In this document: in pieces, positions 49,625 through 57,381 of the stretch
Numbering within the stretch: the stretch's first letter is position 1
How the letters are laid out: the number at the start of each line of letters is the position of its first letter
Source of the DNA: Halonatronomonas betaini
Lineage (GTDB): Bacteria; Bacillota; Halanaerobiia; Halanaerobiales; Halarsenatibacteraceae
Assembly: GCF_015666175.1 (NCBI RefSeq)
Contig: NZ_JADPIE010000004.1
Location: 198,118 to 262,117 of the forward strand
Direction of reading: 5' to 3'
DNA: 64,000 nucleotides
Made by a program: the position numbers and the translations under genes
The notes under the pieces: model-generated
Database searches by the model: none
What the model was told of the DNA's origin: nothing
What the model saw: only the letters and a program-made list of their open reading frames with translations

Positions 49625-50761
49625 ATGGATTTTAATTTAACAGATACGCAGAAAATGATTCAAAAAGTGGTTAAAGATTTTGCAGAAAAAGAGGTTAAGC
49701 CAATAGCGGCAGAAATTGATAAGACTGGAGAATTCCCGACTGATAATTTAAAGAAAATGATCAAGTCTGATATGTTAGGCATTCCTTTTCCTGAGAAATT
49801 AGGAGGTGCAGGTGGGGATACTTTAAGTTATATTATAGCCGTTGAAGAACTATCAAAGGCCTGTGCAGTTCATGGGATAATATTATCAGCACATACATCA
49901 TTAGGCTGTCAGCCTATTTATCAATATGGTAATGATAAACAGAAAGAAAAGTACTTAAAACCGATGTTAAAGGGAGAAAAATTAGGAGCATTTGCATTAA
50001 CAGAAGCTGATGCTGGCTCAGATGCATCTAATATTCAGACTGTAGCTGAAAAAAAAGGCGATAAATATATCTTAAATGGTAACAAAATATTTATTACCAA
50101 TGCAGGGGTTGCTGATACTTTTATAATCTTTGCAATGACAGATAAATCAAAAGGGACTAGAGGGATATCTGCCTTTATAGTCGAAAAAGATTATCCAGGC
50201 TTTACTTTAGGAAAAAAAGAAGAAAAAATGGGTATCAATGCTTCAGATACCAGGGAACTAATTTTTCAGGACTGTGAAGTCCCTGCAGAAAATCTATTAG
50301 GAAAAGAAGGCCAGGGCTTTGTAATTGCAATGAAGACACTGGATGGCGGTAGAATTGGTGTTGCTGCCCAGGCATTAGGCATAGCTGAAAGGGCTCTAGA
50401 AGAATCAGTAAAATATCTTGGAGAGCGTGAACAGTTTGGCAGACCAATAGGTAAATTTCAGGGTCTTCAGTGGATAGTTGCTGAAATGGCAACAAAAATA
50501 GAGGCTGCTAAAAATCTTGTCTACAAAGCTGCTAAAACTAAAGATGAAGGCAAGAAATTCTCTAAAGAAGCTGCTATGGCTAAATATTTTGCTTCAGAGA
50601 CAGCTACCGATGTTGCCAATAAGGCCATACAGTTACATGGTGGTTATGGCTATATGAAAGAATATCCAATTGAAAGATTATTAAGAGATGCTAAAATTAC
50701 TGAAATATATGAGGGAACAACTGAGGTTCAAAAAATGGTAATTGCAAATTCAGTTTTATAA
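49625..50761 (+). CDS. Acyl-CoA dehydrogenase (butyryl-CoA dehydrogenase type)
   Basis: A 378-residue flavoenzyme. FAD and substrate motifs are visible: FALTEADAGSDASNIQT, FITNAGVADTFI, GREQFGRPIGKFQGLQW-type segment and QLHGGYGYMKEYPIERLLRDAK. The catalytic base Glu is in IYEGTTEVQK. An ATG at 49610 precedes the GGAGG, so the ATG at 49625 is the real start. With EtfB and ferredoxin-EtfA directly downstream it is a candidate for bifurcating crotonyl-CoA (or another enoyl-CoA) reduction. Chain-length specificity is not deducible. Confidence 0.93.
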   Translation: MDFNLTDTQKMIQKVVKDFAEKEVKPIAAEIDKTGEFPTDNLKKMIKSDMLGIPFPEKLGGAGGDTLSYIIAVEELSKACAVHGIILSAHTSLGCQPIYQYGNDKQKEKYLKPMLKGEKLGAFALTEADAGSDASNIQTVAEKKGDKYILNGNKIFITNAGVADTFIIFAMTDKSKGTRGISAFIVEKDYPGFTLGKKEEKMGINASDTRELIFQDCEVPAENLLGKEGQGFVIAMKTLDGGRIGVAAQALGIAERALEESVKYLGEREQFGRPIGKFQGLQWIVAEMATKIEAAKNLVYKAAKTKDEGKKFSKEAAMAKYFASETATDVANKAIQLHGGYGYMKEYPIERLLRDAKITEIYEGTTEVQKMVIANSVL

Positions 50762-50780
50762 CAGGGAGGCATTAATTAAA

Positions 50781-51566
50781 ATGAAGATAGTCGTTTGTAT
50801 TAAACAGGTACCAGATACTGATGAGGTAAAAATAGATGAAGAAAAGGGTACCCTTATTAGAAAAGGTGTACCCAGCATTATAAATCCAGAAGATAGAAAT
50901 GCTCTAGAGGAAGCTGTCAAAATAAAAGAGGAAAATGGAGCTGAGGTTATAGCTATTACCATGGGGCCACCACAGGCCAGAGAGGCTTTAAGGGAGGCCT
51001 ATGCAATCGGGGCTGACCAGGTTATCCTATTATCAGATATAGTATTTGCCGGCTCTGATACCTGGGCAACAGCTTATACTTTATCCCAGGCTATCAAAGA
51101 GCTTGGAGATGTTGATTTAATATTATGTGGCCGTCAGGCAATTGATGGAGATACAGCCCAGGTAGGCCCGCAGATAGCTGAAAACTTAGATTTACCCCAG
51201 TTAACATATGTTAAATCACTGGAAATCAATAATACTAAAATATCTGTCAGTAGAGCTATAGAAGATGGCTCAATGGAATTAGAGACAGAGCTGCCGGCTT
51301 TAGTAACAATTTTAAATACAATAAATCAGCCAAGATATCCAAGTATTAAAAGGATTATTGAAATATATAATCAGGATAAAATAATAAATTGGACCAAAGA
51401 TGATATTGAACTTGATGAAAATAAATTAGGACTTGATGCTTCTCCGACCCAGGTTGCCAATACCTTTGTGCCAACCCATGAAAAAAAGGGAGAAATATAT
51501 GATTCAAAAACCCAGAGTGCTGTAAAATTATTAGTAAATAACCTGAAACAAGAGAAAGTAATATAG
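50781..51566 (+). CDS. etfB: Electron-transfer flavoprotein beta subunit
   Basis: 261 residues. It begins MKIVVCIKQVPDTDEVKIDEEKGT, the EtfB opening. ITMGPPQAREALREAYAIGADQVILLSD and LILCGRQAIDGDTAQVGPQIAENL are the nucleotide-binding signatures. GGGAGG lies about 11 bases before the ATG at 50781, which starts 19 bases after the dehydrogenase stop. It pairs with the EtfA encoded next to carry electrons to or from the acyl-CoA dehydrogenase. Confidence 0.95.
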   Translation: MKIVVCIKQVPDTDEVKIDEEKGTLIRKGVPSIINPEDRNALEEAVKIKEENGAEVIAITMGPPQAREALREAYAIGADQVILLSDIVFAGSDTWATAYTLSQAIKELGDVDLILCGRQAIDGDTAQVGPQIAENLDLPQLTYVKSLEINNTKISVSRAIEDGSMELETELPALVTILNTINQPRYPSIKRIIEIYNQDKIINWTKDDIELDENKLGLDASPTQVANTFVPTHEKKGEIYDSKTQSAVKLLVNNLKQEKVI

Positions 51567-51578
51567 GAGGAATTTTGG

Positions 51579-52760
51579 ATGCTTAAAATAATTGATAAAA
51601 ATTGTGTTGGCTGTGAAGCCTGTATAGATAAATGTCCCTATGATGCCTTATATATGAGGGAAAATATTGCAATTGTTGATAAAGAAAAATGCACATTATG
51701 TGGTGTATGTGTTGATCACTGTAACTTTGAAGCAATCGAGTTAATTACTAATTCTCAAAAAGATAATTCATACTTAAATCAATATGAAGGTATATGGGTT
51801 TTAGCTGAACAGAGAGAGGGAGAGTTATTAAATGTATCGATTGAGTTAATAGGTGAAGCCAGGAAATTGGCTAAAAAGAAAGATGCCAATGTAACAGCTG
51901 TTTTAGTTGGAAATAATTTATCAGAGCAGGCTAAGACATTAATTAATAGAGGTGCTGATAAAGTATTCCTATTAGAAAATAAAGAACTTGAAAACTATAG
52001 AACTGAGCCATATACCCAGGTGATATCTGATTTAATTAAAGAAGAAAAACCTGAGATAGTCTTATTAGGGGCTACCAATAATGGTAGAGATCTTGGCCCG
52101 AGACTGGCAGCCAGGCTTGATACTGGATTAACAGCAGACTGTACAGAACTTGATATAGACTCTGAAGAAGAGATCCTCTTGCAGACCAGGCCAGCTTTTG
52201 GTGGCAATTTAATGGCTACAATTGTCTGTCCAGAACATCGGCCACAGATGGCTACTGTTAGGCCAGGAGTTATGATGGAGTTAGAAGAAGACAGCAATCG
52301 GACTGGAGAAATAATCAAAATTGAACCTGAGATTGAAGAAAAGAATATAATAACTAAGATTAAAGATATAATTAAAGAGCCTAAAGCTTCAATTAATTTA
52401 GAAAGTGCAAATATTATTGTTGCCGGCGGTAGAGGTGTTGGCTGTCCTGAAAACTTTAGTTTAATAGAAGAGCTTGCTCAAACTGTGGACGGCGAAGTCG
52501 GGGCATCACGGGCTGTAGTTGATGAAGGCTGGATACAAAAAGAACATCAGGTAGGCCAGACTGGCAAAACAGTAAAACCAACCTTATATATTGCCTGTGG
52601 TATCTCAGGGGCAATCCAGCATAAAGCTGGAATGCAGAACTCAGATTATATAATAGCGATTAATAAAGATCCAGAAGCCCCAATTTTTGATATATGTGAT
52701 TATGGTATTGTTGGTGATTTAAAAGAAATCATCCCGGAATTAATAGATGAAATAGCTTAA
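51579..52760 (+). CDS. etfA: Electron-transfer flavoprotein alpha subunit with N-terminal 2[4Fe-4S] ferredoxin domain
   Basis: 393 residues, about 65 more than ordinary EtfA. The N-terminus carries two cluster-binding motifs, CVGCEACIDKCP and CTLCGVCVDHCN, each C-x2-C-x2-C-x3-C. EtfA proper follows, with LGATNNGRDLGPRLAARL, VAGGRGVGCPENFSLIEELA, GASRAVVDEGW, GQTGKTVKPTLYIACGISGAIQH and AINKDPEAPIF (FAD site). This ferredoxin-EtfA form occurs in caffeyl-CoA reductase and lactate dehydrogenase complexes that bifurcate electrons. It could exchange electrons with ferredoxin directly. AGGAGG precedes the ATG. Confidence 0.95.
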   Translation: MLKIIDKNCVGCEACIDKCPYDALYMRENIAIVDKEKCTLCGVCVDHCNFEAIELITNSQKDNSYLNQYEGIWVLAEQREGELLNVSIELIGEARKLAKKKDANVTAVLVGNNLSEQAKTLINRGADKVFLLENKELENYRTEPYTQVISDLIKEEKPEIVLLGATNNGRDLGPRLAARLDTGLTADCTELDIDSEEEILLQTRPAFGGNLMATIVCPEHRPQMATVRPGVMMELEEDSNRTGEIIKIEPEIEEKNIITKIKDIIKEPKASINLESANIIVAGGRGVGCPENFSLIEELAQTVDGEVGASRAVVDEGWIQKEHQVGQTGKTVKPTLYIACGISGAIQHKAGMQNSDYIIAINKDPEAPIFDICDYGIVGDLKEIIPELIDEIA

Positions 52761-52775
52761 ATATAATATAAATTA

Positions 52776-52815
52776 TACCCTGGATGAATATTTAATATCC
52801 AGGGTAAATTTAGTT
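52776..52815 (+). terminator. Terminator of the Bcd-Etf operon
   Basis: TACCCTGGAT (52776-52785) pairs with ATCCAGGGTA (52797-52806). The following AATTTAGTTTAAT tract is only moderately T-rich. Confidence 0.7.
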
Positions 52816-52955
52816 TAATAGACTTTCTAATAGAATTAATGAGTAAATTATGTGGGCAAACTGAAAAAATTTTAATCTTTCATTTGTTTATAGTATAATA
52901 AAAACAATAAAATGTAATTATTCAGAAAATTTATAGAAAGTTAGAGGTGATAATA

Positions 52956-53546
52956 ATGGCTCATATCTTTAATCCTGAAAATAAAGATAAACTTATATCA
53001 GATGAAAGAAGGAGGCTCTTTAAACCTGAAAGACTGCTTACTGCTGCTGGATTAAAAGAGGGGATGTCAGTTTTTGATGTTGGCTGTGGGAATGGTTTTT
53101 TTGCACTACCTGCTGCTAAAATTGTTGGAGATAATGGCAGAGTTTTTGGCTTTGATATTTATCAGGAAATGCTGGACTCATTAAATTCAAGGGCAGAGGA
53201 GTCTGATATTAATAATATTAAAACTTTAAAAGTTTCAGAAGAAGGGGCAAATCTTTCTGAAATAAATATGCTTAAAAATAAAGAAATTGATTTTATAATT
53301 ATGGCTAATATACTCCATGAAGTTCCTGACATCAATAATTTTTTAAAAGATTATCTTAAATTTTTAAAAACTGGCGGGCGCCTGCTAGTTATAGAATGGA
53401 GAAAAAAAGAGACAGAAGAAGGCCCTGGTTTAGAGCATAGACTGAGCCCTAAAGAGGTAATTAATCTTATGAAAGAGCAGGGTTTAAAACCTATCTACAG
53501 CAGAGTTATTAATAACAATTATTACCTAAAGATATCAGAGAAATAA
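52956..53546 (+). CDS. Class I SAM-dependent methyltransferase
   Basis: A 196-residue Rossmann-fold methyltransferase of the UbiE/Methyltransf_11 type. The SAM loop is VFDVGCGNGFFALPAA, the acidic end of strand 2 is FGFDIYQEML, and motif IV is FIIMANILHEVPD. It opens with IFNPENKDKLISDERRRLF, a conserved lead seen in small anaerobe methyltransferases of this group. AGAGGTG lies six bases before the ATG at 52956; a GTG nine bases upstream overlaps that site. Monocistronic. Substrate unknown. Confidence 0.87.
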   Translation: MAHIFNPENKDKLISDERRRLFKPERLLTAAGLKEGMSVFDVGCGNGFFALPAAKIVGDNGRVFGFDIYQEMLDSLNSRAEESDINNIKTLKVSEEGANLSEINMLKNKEIDFIIMANILHEVPDINNFLKDYLKFLKTGGRLLVIEWRKKETEEGPGLEHRLSPKEVINLMKEQGLKPIYSRVINNNYYLKISEK

Positions 53547-53582
53547 TTAATAAAAAAATATTAACATTTTTTACAAAAATAC

Positions 53583-53611
53583 TTGACAATGATTTTGACT
53601 TAGAATATAAT
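53583..53611 (+). promoter_or_regulatory. Consensus sigma-70 promoter
   Basis: TTGACA (53583-53588), a 17-bp spacer and TATAAT (53606-53611): a perfect match to the housekeeping consensus. It drives the AbrB-like gene and probably the amidohydrolase and subtilase after it. Confidence 0.9.
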
Positions 53612-53674
53612 GTAACAAGGATAAAAGTTTTTTATAAAAATATAAGTAAGTTTATCCTGGAAAGTAGGTGAAAC

Positions 53675-53818
53675 ATGGCTGAAATATATATTTCAGGAGA
53701 CGGAGAAATCACTTTTGATAAAGAGGTAATGGATGCAATTGGTGTCAAACCAGGTGATGATGTTTTGATTCAAGAGACTGAAGAAGGTATAATTATTTCT
53801 AAGGCTAAGAAAAATTAA
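53675..53818 (+). CDS. Small AbrB/SpoVT-type DNA-binding protein (47 aa)
   Basis: Forty-seven residues forming a single swapped-hairpin domain: YISGDGEITFDKEVMDAIGV, then KPGDDVLIQETEEGIIISK. The pattern of a strand, a short helix, PGD and two more strands is that of AbrB/MazE N-terminal domains. It would bind DNA as a dimer. TAGGTG lies before the ATG, and a perfect promoter lies upstream. The next gene starts 19 bases after it. It could autoregulate this operon or act as an antitoxin-like protein, but no toxin gene is adjacent. Confidence 0.82.
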   Translation: MAEIYISGDGEITFDKEVMDAIGVKPGDDVLIQETEEGIIISKAKKN

Positions 53819-53837
53819 TATCAGGGGGTTGGCTGAA

Positions 53838-55256
53838 ATGATGATTGATTTAATCATTGATGGAGCAACCGTTCTGACAATGGAAAATGGCGTCGGTTAT
53901 TATAACGACGCTTCTATTGGTATAAATAATGGTAAAATAACTTTCATTGCAGAACAAAATGATAGTATTACAGATAAATATAAAGCGAAAGAATATATTT
54001 CAGGTAAAGATAAATTAATTATGCCAGGATTTATTGATGCTCATATGCATACAGAAATATCTATATTTAGAGGGCTGGCTCAGGACTTAAATAACTGGAT
54101 GGAATTAGGACTATGGCCCTTTAGCCAACACCTGGATCAGGAAGCCTCTGAGGCGGCTATTAGACTGAATATACTGGAAGCAATTAAGAATGGCACAACT
54201 ACTATTGGAGATTTTGGCTCAGAAATAGATATTACTGCAAGTACCTGTCAGGAATTCGGTGTAAGAGGTGTTCTGGCTAAAACGATAAATGAGCTTGATA
54301 AAAAGAATCCAGCTGAACCTGGACAGTTATATAATTTTGATCACAAAAAAGGTGAAAAAGAATTAGATTCTGCATTGAAAATTATAGATAAATATAAAAA
54401 TGATGATTTACTAGACTTTAATTTAGGGCCTCAGGCACTGGATATGGTTTCAATGGATTTATTAAAGGAGATCTATAAACAGGCAAGAAACCTTGATATT
54501 CAAATCCATATGCATGTAGCTCAGGGTGACAGAGAAGACTGGCAGATTGAAAAGAGATATGGAGATAGAACTATCCCAATTTTAAATAAAAACAAACTTT
54601 TAGGACCTGAATTAAGAGCAGTTCACTTAACTGAAGCGACACCAGAAGAAACGAAACTGCTGGCAGAATCAGGTGCAGCATTGACAATTTGCTCCGGGAG
54701 TATAGGAATAATTGATGGCCTTGTCCCACCTTTACAGGAATTTTTAGAAGTTTCTGATCGCATTTCTTTAGGGAGTGATCAGGCTCCAGGCAATAATTGC
54801 AATAATATGTTCAATGAAATAAAACTGACTTCGTTATTCAATAAAATTAAATCATCTGATCCCAGGGTTTTAAATGCCGGCCAGGTTTTACAGTTTGCAA
54901 CAAGTAAAGCAGCAGAAGCTTTAAATATCTCAGATAAAGTTGGTTCAATAGCTCCTGGGAAAGAAGCGGACTTAATTTTTATTGATTTAAAATCACCTGC
55001 TCTAACACCAGTTATAAATTCGCCATTAAGAAACCTGGTTCCTAATTTAGTCTATTCAGCCTCAGGCCAGGAGGTAGAATCAGTCATGATTTCAGGTGAG
55101 TTTGTAGTTAAAGATCATAAATTTTTGCCTGCCAATGAAGAGCAGATTATCAATAAAGCAAATCAAGAGGCTAAAAGATTAATGGCAAAAGTTGATAGAG
55201 ACTGGCTTAAAGAGAAATCACCACTTTATAAACTTCAGGAAAAAGGTTACTTATGA
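53838..55256 (+). CDS. Amidohydrolase (TrzA/SsnA/MtaD-like aminohydrolase)
   Basis: A 472-residue metal-dependent hydrolase. The first metal pair is in FIDAHMHTE, the third His in IHMHVAQGD, the fourth in AVHLTEATPEE, and the Asp in LGSDQAPGN. The C-terminus LNISDKVGSIAPGKEADLIFIDL is the composite beta-sandwich typical of cytosine deaminase-like enzymes. Substrates in this family include S-adenosylhomocysteine, methylthioadenosine and guanine, none of which can be chosen here. AGGGGG (53823-53828) is right for the ATG at 53838. A TTG at 53829 directly abuts it. Its stop overlaps the subtilase start by four bases. Confidence 0.88.
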   Translation: MMIDLIIDGATVLTMENGVGYYNDASIGINNGKITFIAEQNDSITDKYKAKEYISGKDKLIMPGFIDAHMHTEISIFRGLAQDLNNWMELGLWPFSQHLDQEASEAAIRLNILEAIKNGTTTIGDFGSEIDITASTCQEFGVRGVLAKTINELDKKNPAEPGQLYNFDHKKGEKELDSALKIIDKYKNDDLLDFNLGPQALDMVSMDLLKEIYKQARNLDIQIHMHVAQGDREDWQIEKRYGDRTIPILNKNKLLGPELRAVHLTEATPEETKLLAESGAALTICSGSIGIIDGLVPPLQEFLEVSDRISLGSDQAPGNNCNNMFNEIKLTSLFNKIKSSDPRVLNAGQVLQFATSKAAEALNISDKVGSIAPGKEADLIFIDLKSPALTPVINSPLRNLVPNLVYSASGQEVESVMISGEFVVKDHKFLPANEEQIINKANQEAKRLMAKVDRDWLKEKSPLYKLQEKGYL

Positions 55257-56737
55257 AAAAAATCCTAATATTGTTATTAGCTTTAGCATTAATTTTTGGA
55301 TCTTTAGCATTATATTATGAGCTGCAGCGAGGAGAAGAGAAGCCAGTAATTGTTTATATAATAGATGCAAGTTTTAACCCAATGTTTGGACCGACCAATA
55401 GAATTCAAAGACCTGACGATTACAGATTAAGGCCAGGTCACGGACAGCTGGTTAGAGAAATAATTGAGAGCAGCGCTGGAACCAGCAATTTAATAATTCG
55501 GGAAAGAGAAATTCAGCCTATCAGCCAGGCAGAAAGACGTCAGCAATTTGAAGAATTTCTCCAGGAAATTTATTTTGAGCAGATAGTAAATCAGAATAAG
55601 CGAGTATTAATTAATATAAGTCTGGCATTTATGGATGGCAACCAGGTTGAAGAAGAACTTTTTCAAAACTTAAAAGATATGGGAATTACAACGATTGCAG
55701 CTGCAGGCAATAGTGGCGATGATTATTTGTATTATCCGGCATCCTATGAGGGGACTTTTTCAATAACCAGCGGCAGCAGACGAGGATTGGCTGATTATGC
55801 CACCTATAATAATAGAGTCGATTTAGCTGCTTCTGGTGATGTAGTCCGTTATCTTCCAGGAAGAATGAGTTCATTTCAGACAATAACCTATAGGCAAGCA
55901 GGAACCTCCTTTGCAGCCCCCAGGGTAACTGGTCTCTTAGCTGGTATATTATCAAGAAGTTCTAAAGATTATTCCGGCGAGGAATTAATTGAAATAGCTA
56001 AAGATAATGCCAGAATAATTAATGATTCTATTAGTTTAATTTCTCCAAACCGCTTATTATATAATACAGATAATAAGTTTTTTTGGAGACAATTATATTT
56101 AAGGGGAGTGCTAATATTATTTGCTATTTCAATATTCCCGAGCTGGTATTTAATTAAGTATAAGAGGTTATTAATTAGATACAGGAATATAAATAGTCCT
56201 GAAAAATACTTTGTATATTTTAATAAGCTGAATATAAAAGAAGCAAAGAAAGTAAAAGAAACAATAAAAGAAAGTTTTGAAGATAAATTTGATTTTAATC
56301 AGTTTTTAGATTTTCTGAGATACTGGTTATTAAAAAAGAAAGAAGACCCTGAAAAATTAGCAGATAAACTCCTTAAACATGCTCCTGATTATACTGATAA
56401 TCTAACAAATGACTGTACTTTCTTTAAGTTTACAAATGAAATCGAAAGTACTGCCAGCAGAAATAAGATCGACCAATTTTCAAGATTCTGGCTTGAAATT
56501 TTAAAGCAGAAAGAAGAATGGAATCGAGTTAAAAGGTTTACTATTGACAATCTTGAAACTGCTAGAGATCCCTGGTTAATATATTATTTTTTAGTAACTT
56601 TAATAGATTTAAGAGAACAGTCTTATCTTTCAGCTGATGAAGTTGAAAATATCAATAATAAATTAGAGCGTATTAAAAAGAAAGATGACCCATTGATTAA
56701 AGAATCATTAATATTATGGTATAATAAAATAGAATAA
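55253..56737 (+). CDS. Membrane-tethered subtilisin-like protease (S8) with C-terminal cytoplasmic helical domain
   Basis: 494 residues. A signal-anchor (residues 4-22) is followed by a reduced subtilase domain with Asp38 in YIIDAS, His63 in GHGQLV, Asn153 in AAAGNSGDD and Ser219 in GTSFAAPRVTG. A second membrane helix (about 282-302, LRGVLILFAISIFPSWYLI) comes next, then roughly 190 charged, helical residues (KKVKETIKESFEDKFDFNQFLDFLRYW and on). By topology the protease faces the periplasm and the last part the cytoplasm. I know no standard family with this tail. It overlaps the amidohydrolase gene by four bases, so the two are translationally coupled. Confidence 0.82.
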   Translation: MKKILILLLALALIFGSLALYYELQRGEEKPVIVYIIDASFNPMFGPTNRIQRPDDYRLRPGHGQLVREIIESSAGTSNLIIREREIQPISQAERRQQFEEFLQEIYFEQIVNQNKRVLINISLAFMDGNQVEEELFQNLKDMGITTIAAAGNSGDDYLYYPASYEGTFSITSGSRRGLADYATYNNRVDLAASGDVVRYLPGRMSSFQTITYRQAGTSFAAPRVTGLLAGILSRSSKDYSGEELIEIAKDNARIINDSISLISPNRLLYNTDNKFFWRQLYLRGVLILFAISIFPSWYLIKYKRLLIRYRNINSPEKYFVYFNKLNIKEAKKVKETIKESFEDKFDFNQFLDFLRYWLLKKKEDPEKLADKLLKHAPDYTDNLTNDCTFFKFTNEIESTASRNKIDQFSRFWLEILKQKEEWNRVKRFTIDNLETARDPWLIYYFLVTLIDLREQSYLSADEVENINNKLERIKKKDDPLIKESLILWYNKIE

Positions 56738-56746
56738 AATAATAAA

Positions 56747-56780
56747 ATCCCCGCCGACAAGCGGGGATAGTATATTTTTA
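56747..56780. terminator. Intrinsic terminator
   Basis: ATCCCCGC (56747-56754), loop CGACAA and GCGGGGAT (56761-56768), then AGTATATTTTTAT. It lies between the subtilase and the converging outer-membrane protein gene. Confidence 0.8.
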
Positions 56781-56793
56781 TAATTATTTTTTA

Positions 56794-57288
56794 TTAGAAA
56801 GAGTAGCCAAATCCAAGCTTGAACCTATTTGTATCAGAAGTAATACCATTAACAGAAGCTCTAATATCAATATTTTGCTGGAGGTCATAGATAACCCCGG
56901 CCTGATACATTAGTGCTAAATCACTATCTGGTGCTACCAGTCCTAATTCTCCTGCTATTCTTAAATTATCAGCAGCTGGAATAGAGGTATTCAAACCTAG
57001 AAAGACTGAGTTGTCAACAACATAGCCACCTGTTACTGCAAATTCAGGGCTTAACTGGTATTTTAAGCCAAGACGGGAATAGGGATCTCCTATTTCACCA
57101 AATATCCCTGCAGTATTGGTAATGCCAAAGTCTCCACCAATGGAAAAGCCAGTGTCTCCTCCTGGAACAAGACTAACTGTGAAATAGCCCTGGCCTTCAT
57201 TGACAGTCGGTTCGACTAAGGCTTGAGTTGAGGTTGTAAAAGTTAAAAGAAATGCAAGAACTAAGACTAAAGTTAAATATTTTTTCAT
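56794..57288 (-). CDS. Small outer-membrane beta-barrel protein
   Basis: A 164-residue exported protein. The signal peptide is MKKYLTLVLVLAFLLTFTTSTQA. The mature part is built of alternating amphipathic strands (FSIGGDFGITNTAGIFGEIG, SRLGLKYQLSPEFAVTGGYVV, LRIAGELGLVA, IDIRASVNG). It ends in FKLGFGYSF, with the C-terminal Phe and alternating aromatic pattern recognised by the BAM machinery. This points to an outer membrane, as in Halanaerobiales. It is divergent from the penicillin-binding protein gene. Function (porin, structural or adhesin) unknown. Confidence 0.83.
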   Translation of the reverse strand: MKKYLTLVLVLAFLLTFTTSTQALVEPTVNEGQGYFTVSLVPGGDTGFSIGGDFGITNTAGIFGEIGDPYSRLGLKYQLSPEFAVTGGYVVDNSVFLGLNTSIPAADNLRIAGELGLVAPDSDLALMYQAGVIYDLQQNIDIRASVNGITSDTNRFKLGFGYSF

Positions 57289-57381
57289 TTTTATAGATAC
57301 CTCCTTTTGGGTTTCGTTATATTATTCTATAAAAAAATCTTTTTTCCTTTATTTTTAATAAATTTTCTAGGAGGCTCTAAT

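Noticed and set aside
53675-53818. Antitoxin of a toxin-antitoxin pair
   Set aside because: The AbrB/MazE-like fold fits, but the following gene is a 472-residue amidohydrolase, not a toxin, and nothing small lies upstream.
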